Shown piece after piece: positions 16,588-23,035 of a stretch of 23,035 nucleotides of DNA (the first letter of the stretch is position 1; each line of letters begins with the position of its first letter). The translations under genes and the position numbers were made by a program. The DNA lies in contig WJIM01000113.1 in NCBI GenBank assembly GCA_014730285.1, positions 1 to 23,035 of the forward strand. Direction: 5' to 3'. Source of the stretch: Candidatus Zixiibacteriota bacterium (lineage in GTDB: Bacteria > Zixibacteria > MSB-5A5 > JAABVY01). Under the pieces are notes generated by a model. That model saw only the letters and a program-made list of their open reading frames with translations. It had not been told where the DNA came from and made no database searches.

Positions 16588-17136
16588 CTAAAATCCTAGT
16601 TCATCGGAAATCGAACGCATGCCCTTCAAAGCCAATCCCATGAACTCCTCCAGAGTCAGGCCCAGCTCCTCGCATTTGGCAATCGCCTCGCGGTCAGCAC
16701 CGGCGGCGAACCGCTTTTCCTTGAAGCGCCTGAGCATATAGCCCTCGTCAACATGCGCCAATTTTTTGGAGGGATGCATCAGCACTCCCGCCACAATCAG
16801 TCCTGTTACCGGATCAGAGCAGTACAGAGCATAGTCCAGTTTTGATTCGCAGGGTATATGGCCGGGATGAGCCCGAATAGCATGCATCATATCATCGGGG
16901 ATGTCATATTCCCTCAGCCATTCCTCGGTCAGGAATGTATGCTTTTCGGGATGGTCGACTGTTTTGGAATAGTCAAGGTCATGGAGAAGGCCGGTCAGTC
17001 CCCAGAATTCGACATCCTCATCGAAATGCTCTGCAAGAGCGCGCATGACCGCTTCCACCGCCAGGATATGCTTGACCAGATTTTTCTGCTTGACCTTTTC
17101 CTTGACCATTTTATATGCATTGTCACGGCTAATCAT
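16588..17136 (-). CDS. HDIG-domain metal-dependent phosphohydrolase
   Basis: This 182-residue protein has an HD domain. The expected metal ligands are His23 (HILAVEAVMRALAEHF), His52-Asp53 (GLLHDLDYSKT) and Asp108 (YCSDPVTGLI), with further histidines at His85 and His90. The HDIG subgroup contains phosphatases and nucleotidases, including proteins fused to second-messenger and RNA enzymes; this stand-alone version gives no substrate clue. It has no signal peptide or membrane segment, so it is cytoplasmic. The start is well supported by AGGAGG at 17141-17146, which overlaps the stop codon of the upstream barrel gene. It lies 8 nt after that gene and 13 nt before the MFS gene. Confidence 0.88.
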   Translation of the reverse strand: MISRDNAYKMVKEKVKQKNLVKHILAVEAVMRALAEHFDEDVEFWGLTGLLHDLDYSKTVDHPEKHTFLTEEWLREYDIPDDMMHAIRAHPGHIPCESKLDYALYCSDPVTGLIVAGVLMHPSKKLAHVDEGYMLRRFKEKRFAAGADREAIAKCEELGLTLEEFMGLALKGMRSISDELGF

Positions 17137-17144
17137 CTAACCTC

Positions 17145-19073
17145 CTAATTTCGGAAATTCCAGAGAAATCCCCACCAGATTCTTCGGCGGAGTTCATAGT
17201 CGTAAAAATCCCGATGGGGTTTATTAAAGACGTTATCCATATTATAGAAGATTGTCAATGTCTTAATTTTAAACTGCAACTGGGCATTCATCAGAAAATA
17301 CTCGCCCACCGTCTCGGAATTGTAAGGCGATTTATAACTTTTGGAATGATATTGGCCCTCGAGGGTTGTCATAAAATAGAGATTTAATTTTGGTATGTAT
17401 ATTCCTTTGGAAAAGGATGCATAAGCGTTATGCCGCGGTGCAAATGCAAGATTTCTTTCGCTATCCTGGTCTTCGAGGCGGCCATAGCTGTAGGCGATTC
17501 GGGAATCGATATTTAATGGCAGCTCTGCAAATATATCGAATCCGCCTACAATCCAATTGGCGTCGCGTTGATACGGCACAGAACCCGTAAGATCCTGGCT
17601 CCACCAGATTGAATTGGATATCCCTGCCTGTTTGAAAAATAACTTGCCCGTAATGATCCCCTGCTCGAATTGCATGCCAAGCGAGTATCCCAAAAAATCA
17701 GTGTTGTCCAACTCGCTGTTTCCTGCGAAGCTGTACTGGCCATTATCCCCCGTAATCTGAAGCAGGTCAAGCTGGGGCGATTTTGCAAAAAGCGAGAAAT
17801 CCGAGGGCGGCTTTGTTACCCGAAAAATTTGTCCCGATAATATAAGGCAGTCGCATTTGCTGTAGCTGAGCCCGCCGGCGAGAGAGATATCATTTTCGGC
17901 ATATTCGCTCACCGTTATACTTGCAGAGAGATTGATATTGAGGTTCTTTATAAGATCATACCTGCTGAAGCCCGATGCTTTAAGACCGGCATAATCGGTC
18001 TCTTCAGGTTCAAACTCGATACTTTTTACGAAAGGCTCCAAATCTATATAGGTATGCCAGTCGGATATATTAATCGAGTTTTCCAGCTTAAGCTTGTACA
18101 TCTGCGAGACATGCCGGTATTTGTCATGGTCTCCCCTGACAGATTCAGCGAACCTCTGAAAGATGAAAGCCGCCCGGTCCAGAAGCCAGAGCCGTTCCTT
18201 CATAGAGAGCGCCATCGAAAGACCGACAAAATCTGCTTTGGATTCACCCTCATAGTTTTCGAATTCGTTTAGAAAGCGCAGGTTGTCGTCAGTGTTGAAG
18301 AATAGCAAATCGGGCTGAAGCTGGTAGTTTTCGCTGAGCTGATAATTGCCATAGAGTTGAAAATTCTCGAGGTCCTTCTCCTGATCGTCAACATAACCGT
18401 CTGACTGCTTGAATCCGGCCGTGAAACCTATCCTCCCCCTACCGCCGATATTTCCACCGAACCTGACCATAGTATTCGAGAAGCCGAAATCGCCCTTCTG
18501 CATGTAGGCGCTGGTCAATGCTCCCGATTCGGGATAGGGCGGTCTGAAGCAATAGGCGGCATTGATATCTTCCGATGTTGAAAAAAGCGGATAATATATA
18601 TGTGCAGCCTGCTCATAGCCAATCAGCCTGCTGTCGGTAAGGCCGCTTACCGGAAGCCCGAACTGCCCGTAGTCGAAAACAAAATCACCCAGAACAAAGC
18701 TTTGAACCGGCATGCCACCGAATACAAGAAACTCCTTCTGACCGTACGGCCCTTTGCGGTTGAGCTTGAAACCGGCATACGGGCTTAGCGATGCTCCCGC
18801 CGAATATGAGAATTTATCGGTATAAATCGTATTGTTTATTCTATGCGGCAGTAATGATTGCAGAATTAGCGAATCTCTGTCAAGGTACTGGACATACTCA
18901 ATCGGTTTTTCGATCAATGTATCGGTAATCACAGCTTCAGTAGTGTCGGGAGGCTCCGGTTCGGCCCCTGGCTCAGGCTCTGTTTGCTGTGCAGACAAAA
19001 TGGCGGTGAATAAAACAAATAAAAAAAAGGTTAGAAACGAAGATGTCAAATATGATGAATTTTTATTAGTCAT
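17145..19073 (-). CDS. TonB-dependent-receptor-like outer-membrane beta-barrel protein
   Basis: This is a 642-residue exported protein. Residues 1-28 form a signal peptide with a likely cleavage at SA|QQ. A Pro/Glu-rich linker follows (QTEPEPGAEPEPPDTTEAV). Residues of about 75-160 look like a reduced plug domain (KEFLVFGGMPVQSFVLGDFV). The rest alternates short aromatic-rich amphipathic strands, as in a large barrel. The C-terminal NVFNKPHRDFYDYELRRRIW recalls the end of TonB-dependent receptors. Length fits small vitamin-type receptors, but I see no clear TonB box and cannot name the substrate. The start ATG overlaps the stop of the S-component-like gene by 4 nt (ATGA), which suggests the two proteins handle the same compound. 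A non-TonB porin is the main alternative. Confidence 0.78.
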   Translation of the reverse strand: MTNKNSSYLTSSFLTFFLFVLFTAILSAQQTEPEPGAEPEPPDTTEAVITDTLIEKPIEYVQYLDRDSLILQSLLPHRINNTIYTDKFSYSAGASLSPYAGFKLNRKGPYGQKEFLVFGGMPVQSFVLGDFVFDYGQFGLPVSGLTDSRLIGYEQAAHIYYPLFSTSEDINAAYCFRPPYPESGALTSAYMQKGDFGFSNTMVRFGGNIGGRGRIGFTAGFKQSDGYVDDQEKDLENFQLYGNYQLSENYQLQPDLLFFNTDDNLRFLNEFENYEGESKADFVGLSMALSMKERLWLLDRAAFIFQRFAESVRGDHDKYRHVSQMYKLKLENSINISDWHTYIDLEPFVKSIEFEPEETDYAGLKASGFSRYDLIKNLNINLSASITVSEYAENDISLAGGLSYSKCDCLILSGQIFRVTKPPSDFSLFAKSPQLDLLQITGDNGQYSFAGNSELDNTDFLGYSLGMQFEQGIITGKLFFKQAGISNSIWWSQDLTGSVPYQRDANWIVGGFDIFAELPLNIDSRIAYSYGRLEDQDSERNLAFAPRHNAYASFSKGIYIPKLNLYFMTTLEGQYHSKSYKSPYNSETVGEYFLMNAQLQFKIKTLTIFYNMDNVFNKPHRDFYDYELRRRIWWGFLWNFRN

Positions 19074-19597
19074 ACCCTCTTTACAAACTCCCGCAAGGAT
19101 TTGTTTAACGGAGTCAGTAGAGAGAAGATAATTATATTCGAAACGATTGTCAGTATTGAAAAGCCCAAACTTATTAAAAATCTTTCGCGAAACGGGCCAA
19201 AGAGGAGTGCATCAGCCAAAGATACCGCACCCATATAGATAGATGTCGCTGCAAAGCCCCAGAAGCCGTAGAGCATATATGTGCGCCAATCATTAAGTTT
19301 GACCGGGAATATATTTCGTGCCAATGCCCCCATCAAACCGGTTATGCCTCCGCCCAAAATCTGTACTGCCAGAAGCGGGAGCATAGCCATGCCGAATGGG
19401 CTGAAGTAGGATATCAGGAAGAATCCCAGGCCGCCGGATATAAATCCCCATCTAAGGCCGAGGATATATCCGGCCATGAATATAATAAAAAATGCCGGGG
19501 AGACATTGGGCACGATTAACATAAACAAATTCGATACATATGCCAGCCCGGCAAATAAAGCTGTAAATACAAGGGATTTGGTATAACCCTGTGTCAT
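19070..19597 (-). CDS. ECF-transporter S-component-like membrane protein
   Basis: This hydrophobic 175-residue protein has about six predicted helices (roughly 8-29, 34-48, 50-66, 70-92, 107-133 and 142-163). Size, topology and the small-residue-rich first helix (SLVFTALFAGLAYVSNLF) match substrate-binding S components of energy-coupling-factor vitamin and metal transporters. A short basic C-terminus (REFVKRV) faces the cytoplasm. No EcfA or EcfT genes are in the window, so it would need shared modules encoded elsewhere or act alone. It overlaps the metallopeptidase gene upstream and the barrel gene downstream by 4 nt each. Substrate is unknown; another small six-helix family is possible. Confidence 0.75.
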   Translation of the reverse strand: MTQGYTKSLVFTALFAGLAYVSNLFMLIVPNVSPAFFIIFMAGYILGLRWGFISGGLGFFLISYFSPFGMAMLPLLAVQILGGGITGLMGALARNIFPVKLNDWRTYMLYGFWGFAATSIYMGAVSLADALLFGPFRERFLISLGFSILTIVSNIIIFSLLTPLNKSLREFVKRV

Positions 19598-21525
19598 TCT
19601 ATAACGGCAACTTTTAGGACCTTGTTGACATCTCCGGCGGAAACGTAGATGAGATACATACCTGATGCAACCATATCGCCGGCCTCATTAAGACCGTTCC
19701 AGCCGAGAATTTCCTTATTGCGGTTTGTCTCAACCTCTTTTTCGATAATCTTCTCACCTGAAAGAGTATAGACCTGCATTTTAATAGGCTGCGGTTCAGG
19801 CTGCATAACCTCAACATAAAGATCCTGTCCTCCGGATTGTGAGAGCACATACGGATTCGGATAAGCATCGGAAATGATAACGGTTTCTATAGGCTCCGCT
19901 GTATCGGCCACATTTAAAGTAAATGTGCAGGGGCCAATATAATCGATATTGGGAACCGGGATAGCAAAGGGCGACAAGACAAGCACGATTTCATCGTATT
20001 GCTCAAGGAGATCTTTCTCCAAGACGATTTCGGATGTGTCGGCAGCATATACTTCAGGATCGATATAGACGGGCTGCGTAGGTATATGTGGATTGTAGGC
20101 TACGATGCGATTGTTCCAGGTAATATCGAAATCTATACGGGCGACCCTGTCCATTGGCAGGCCCTTAAAATTTATCGTAAGGCTTGAATCAAGCTGATCC
20201 GTGCCGGTGAAACGGACATAGTAAGCACCCATTCCCTGCGGGAAATATTTGAATTCATCTGTGCCGAGATCGAATTCAAAAGGATAGCTGTTGAAGCTGA
20301 CAATATTATGAAAGTATTCACTTCCCTCTCTTACGGAGTCCGGAACCTGAATTGGATCTCCTTTGCTATCTATATACTCGGAGGCCTCCTCAAAGCCAAA
20401 GCCTTGCTTTGCACGAAGTCCTGTAAAATAATTCCAGATATAAAGTTCGGAGAGAGCCTCCCCAAAAGTATATTCACCCCCTGAAAATTGCTCAATTGCA
20501 TCCGAAAAACCATTCTCGATAACATTAGGCCCTAATTCGGCCTCACATTTATCCCAGATATCTCTGATTATATCACGGCCCCATTTATCGGTCAGATACT
20601 GAGGCCAGAGCACGGCACCATATTGATAAAGTCCGGGGGTATGCGTATAAAGAGATCGGTGTATATATGAAAGATATGCCGGCAGGTAGTTATAATAGTC
20701 ATTTACCTCATCATATATTTCCTCTTCCATCCATACAGCCGACATCTCAAGCCAGTGATGGCGATCCAGCCGATCTTCAAATTCCAGGGCGTCATAGCCG
20801 AATTGAGTTACATGAAAAAATTCATGTCCCGCGGTCACCCTTACCGCATCCAGAGGACGCTCAGCATATATTTCTATCTCATAATAATCATTATCCAGGG
20901 CCTGAAACGCGGTGGAATACTGCCCGCCTGTTCCAAACTGCCTGTCCGGGAAAGTTACGCCGTAAGCATTACCCCAGCCTACAGTCGCAAGGTCCACAAG
21001 GTATACATCAAATCGAGCATCCCCGCCCTCAGGATAGAAGTCATCTGTCGGAGGATCGTCATATCCAAGTGTGTCCATCTGGTATTCATACACATAATCA
21101 AAAATCACTGCTGTGCTTTCCACATACTCAGGTACACCGGTTGTTGGATTTATGCCAAGGTTCTCATCAGTTCTTGCGGCATGCACTCCTTCGGTGGCAT
21201 AATGAATCAGAAAGTAACCCTTGGGGGAACCATAAGTCTCGGGCGCCTCTGCCTCATATCTTTCATTCAAAAAGGCCAGCCAGGCCTGCTGGGTTTTCGG
21301 CGAGGCATATTTTACCTGCTGAGCGACTGACATTGCAAGGGGGGTGCCGCATTTTCCTATTTCAGCTAACAAACTGTCGCTGCTGAGGCTGATATCCGCC
21401 TCACCGCGCCAGATCATTATCTGCTGGTAAAGTGCGGCATCCTGTTCAGCGGATAACTGTTCAGATAAAAGAGTCGATGTGAAAAACGTAAAAAATATCG
21501 CGGCTAAAAATATTGCTTTATTCAC
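19594..21525 (-). CDS. Secreted zinc metallopeptidase-like protein with C-terminal sorting-type domain (MXAN_6640-like)
   Basis: This 643-residue protein has a signal peptide (about residues 1-22) and a catalytic-type domain with HEFFH at 234-238. Glu260 in HHWLEMSAVWMEEE follows at the spacing of the third zinc ligand in gluzincins. This layout recalls the MXAN_6640 family of putative metalloproteases. A beta-rich middle part follows, then a C-terminal domain of about 90 residues with AYPNPYVLSQ, VYTLSGEKI, WNGLNEAGDMVASGMYLIYV and KVLKVAVIE. That is the FlgD-Ig/type-A-sorting style used in FCB bacteria for secretion or surface attachment. The start is GTG at 21525, with AGGAG 5 nt upstream at 21531-21535. 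It lies 13 nt after the PHP gene and overlaps the next gene by ATGA. Its protein target is unknown. Confidence 0.85.
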   Translation of the reverse strand: MNKAIFLAAIFFTFFTSTLLSEQLSAEQDAALYQQIMIWRGEADISLSSDSLLAEIGKCGTPLAMSVAQQVKYASPKTQQAWLAFLNERYEAEAPETYGSPKGYFLIHYATEGVHAARTDENLGINPTTGVPEYVESTAVIFDYVYEYQMDTLGYDDPPTDDFYPEGGDARFDVYLVDLATVGWGNAYGVTFPDRQFGTGGQYSTAFQALDNDYYEIEIYAERPLDAVRVTAGHEFFHVTQFGYDALEFEDRLDRHHWLEMSAVWMEEEIYDEVNDYYNYLPAYLSYIHRSLYTHTPGLYQYGAVLWPQYLTDKWGRDIIRDIWDKCEAELGPNVIENGFSDAIEQFSGGEYTFGEALSELYIWNYFTGLRAKQGFGFEEASEYIDSKGDPIQVPDSVREGSEYFHNIVSFNSYPFEFDLGTDEFKYFPQGMGAYYVRFTGTDQLDSSLTINFKGLPMDRVARIDFDITWNNRIVAYNPHIPTQPVYIDPEVYAADTSEIVLEKDLLEQYDEIVLVLSPFAIPVPNIDYIGPCTFTLNVADTAEPIETVIISDAYPNPYVLSQSGGQDLYVEVMQPEPQPIKMQVYTLSGEKIIEKEVETNRNKEILGWNGLNEAGDMVASGMYLIYVSAGDVNKVLKVAVIE

Positions 21526-21538
21526 GGTTGCTCCTAAT

Positions 21539-22363
21539 TCATTGATACTTTTCTTTTACCTTTAACAAGCTCTTATAGCATTTGTGCGGCACTTTCTGGG
21601 TGCCGATAAGTATCCTTTCTCGTCGTGCATGGCAGTCGGAACCGCCTGTATATATTATATCGTGTTTTTTTGCCAGATCAATATAATGACGGCTGGTTCT
21701 TATATCGTGAAGGGGATGGAAAGCCTCGATACCGTCCAGTCCCATTTCGATAAAATCATCAAGAAAATAGTCCTTTCCTACCGGTCCCGGATGAGCCCAG
21801 ATCGCGACTCCGTGGGATTGATGTATCAGGTCAATCGCCTCCTGGGGAGTAAGATATTTCTTGGGGACGTAAGCAGGGGCATGATAACCGAGATATCGTG
21901 CAAATGCTTCATCCAGCGTCAGAACATACTCCTCTTTGACCAGGGCATCGGCCACATGCGGCCGCCCCATAACAGATTGACCTGCTACCTTTTTTACAGT
22001 CTCCATGGACAGATCGATCCCAAGTTCGTTCAACTTTTTTACGATTGCTTCTCCCCTTTTTAAACGCTCCCGGCGAAAAAAGTCGATTTTTTTGCGAAAA
22101 TCCTCATTTTCCAGGTTGATATAATATCCCAGAATATGAAAATCAGTAGATTTCCATGAAGTCGACAGCTCAACGCCGGGCAAAAGGGTTATATCTTTGT
22201 CTTCTATATATTTAGCTAAAATGGAATGGGCCTGGACAGTGTCATGATCCGTTATGGACAGGTACTTTATGCCATTCTTGATACTAAAGTCGATAACCGC
22301 CTCAGGCCACAGAAGCCCGTCCGAGCAGTTAGTATGAACATGAAGATCTACGGGATTTCTCAT
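21539..22363 (-). CDS. PHP-domain phosphoesterase (nucleoside bisphosphate phosphatase / RNase AM-like)
   Basis: This 274-residue cytoplasmic protein has a complete set of PHP metal-site motifs: His8-x-His10 (DLHVHTNCSDG), Asp39-His40 (SITDHDT), Glu65 (LPGVELS), His76 (DFHILGY), His191 (IWAHPGPVG), His216 and Asp243-x-His245 (TGGSDCHA). Length and motif order match the YciV/TrpH group, whose characterised members are 3',5'-nucleoside bisphosphate phosphatases and 5'-to-3' exoribonucleases acting on short RNA ends. That activity is inferred from family resemblance. The ATG at 22363 overlaps the ftcD stop by 4 nt (ATGA), which fixes the start and implies coupled translation. Confidence 0.92.
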   Translation of the reverse strand: MRNPVDLHVHTNCSDGLLWPEAVIDFSIKNGIKYLSITDHDTVQAHSILAKYIEDKDITLLPGVELSTSWKSTDFHILGYYINLENEDFRKKIDFFRRERLKRGEAIVKKLNELGIDLSMETVKKVAGQSVMGRPHVADALVKEEYVLTLDEAFARYLGYHAPAYVPKKYLTPQEAIDLIHQSHGVAIWAHPGPVGKDYFLDDFIEMGLDGIEAFHPLHDIRTSRHYIDLAKKHDIIYTGGSDCHARRERILIGTQKVPHKCYKSLLKVKEKYQ

Positions 22364-23035
22364 AGCCTTGATATAACATCATTTTCTATCTTCTGTGCCA
22401 ATTCTACGGCATCTTTGCGTATTTTTTCGGCTTTTTCCTGAATTTCATTTTTAACCGATTCATCCTCGATTCCCGGAATATTGATCTTCACATTCATATA
22501 AGCGCCGATAACAGCGGTTCTTCCGGCCAGAGATGACACCCCGGCGTCGGAAAGCGAGTTGACATTTCCTTTCTCAGCAACGATTTGCGAGCATTTTATA
22601 GCCTCGTATGAGAGCTCCATGACCTTAAGCGGTATGCGGGTAGCGTTGATTGTCGATTTCTGGATGGCCTTGTTTCGCTCTTCTTTCTGCGCCTCTGTGT
22701 CCTTGGGCATTTTCATTGCAGCCATAACATCATCAAACGCTTTAGCGTCCTCAGCAATAAGATTGAATAGTTCTTCTTTGAGGCCGTCGGCCTTCATCAT
22801 CACCTCGGAAAGCTCGTCCTTAACATCTTCATATTTTTTCTTGTTGACTGTCAGGCGGCAGACCATACCTGCCAGCGCTCCTGCCAGTGATCCGGCGCAG
22901 GCCGAGACCGATCCTCCGCCCGGCGCGGGAGCCTGCGAGGCTACGGCCTCGATAAATTCCTTGATTCCGCCTTCGCGCGAAGCGGCCTCCGAGGCCTGTT
23001 GCAGCTTCTCCTCCAGTATCTGATCCTTTGTGAAC
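22360..23035 (-). CDS. ftcD: Formimidoyltransferase-cyclodeaminase, C-terminal part (runs off the right edge)
   Basis: The last 224 residues are visible and the gene continues beyond 23035. Most of it is the cyclodeaminase/cyclohydrolase domain, which converts formimino-tetrahydrofolate to methenyl-tetrahydrofolate plus ammonia. The signature is IKEFIEAVASQAPAPGGGSV, followed by a small-residue helix ending near MVCRLTVNKKKYEDV, then the usual all-helical bundle (ARTAVIGAYMNVKINIPGIED). The frame stays open upstream, and its first residues FTKDQILEEKL resemble the conserved end of the glutamate formimidoyltransferase domain. The gene therefore seems to encode the bifunctional fusion of histidine degradation and not a stand-alone cyclohydrolase. 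An internal ATG at 22866 falls within the glycine-rich motif region and is not the start. The PHP gene overlaps its stop. Confidence 0.9.
   Translation of the reverse strand, partial: FTKDQILEEKLQQASEAASREGGIKEFIEAVASQAPAPGGGSVSACAGSLAGALAGMVCRLTVNKKKYEDVKDELSEVMMKADGLKEELFNLIAEDAKAFDDVMAAMKMPKDTEAQKEERNKAIQKSTINATRIPLKVMELSYEAIKCSQIVAEKGNVNSLSDAGVSSLAGRTAVIGAYMNVKINIPGIEDESVKNEIQEKAEKIRKDAVELAQKIENDVISRL

Overview
The window reads as a piece of chromosome from a Gram-negative bacterium. It encodes a TonB-receptor-like outer-membrane barrel, a secreted protein with a FlgD/type-A-sorting-like C-terminal domain, a complete 14-subunit complex I and the start of a type IV pilin. Together with the fairly balanced base composition, this fits an uncultured member of the FCB superphylum (for example a Zixibacteria-like lineage). 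That placement is inferred from gene families only; no rRNA or marker phylogeny is available here. Every gene that can be supported lies on the minus strand, so transcription runs from high to low coordinates.

Region 1 (23035 to 15243) is a tightly packed operon-like run of seven genes. It holds the 3' part of a bifunctional formimidoyltransferase-cyclodeaminase (ftcD), a PHP-domain phosphoesterase, a secreted HExxH metallopeptidase with a C-terminal sorting-type domain, an ECF-transporter S-component-like membrane protein, a TonB-receptor-like barrel, an HDIG-domain hydrolase and an Atg22/UMF1-like MFS transporter. Neighbours overlap by ATGA or lie 8-13 nt apart. The metallopeptidase, S component and barrel are joined by two consecutive 4-nt overlaps and look like one functional cassette.

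Region 2 (15242 to 15028) is the main intergenic region. It carries a strong sigma-70-type promoter (perfect -35, 17-nt spacer, extended -10) facing nuoA. The promoter is straddled by a perfect 11-bp inverted repeat that looks like an operator.

Region 3 (15027 to 457) is the complete nuoABCDEFGHIJKLMN operon in canonical order, with nuoC and nuoD separate and mostly 1-nt gaps or overlaps. NuoEFG forms the NADH-oxidising arm, NuoBCDI the Q-module, and NuoAHJKLMN the proton-pumping membrane arm. One extra gene, a 70-residue CPYC glutaredoxin-like protein, sits between nuoM and nuoN and overlaps nuoM by 14 nt.

Region 4 (456 to 1) is a 191-nt gap without a convincing terminator, followed by the 5' part of a type IV pilin/pseudopilin gene. 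A near-consensus sigma-54 (-24/-12) element lies just upstream of its start.

No rRNA, tRNA, CRISPR array, insertion sequence or prophage gene was recognised. The points most worth a second look are the palindrome around the nuo promoter, the glutaredoxin inside the nuo operon, the peptidase/S-component/barrel cassette, and the sigma-54-like site before the pilin.
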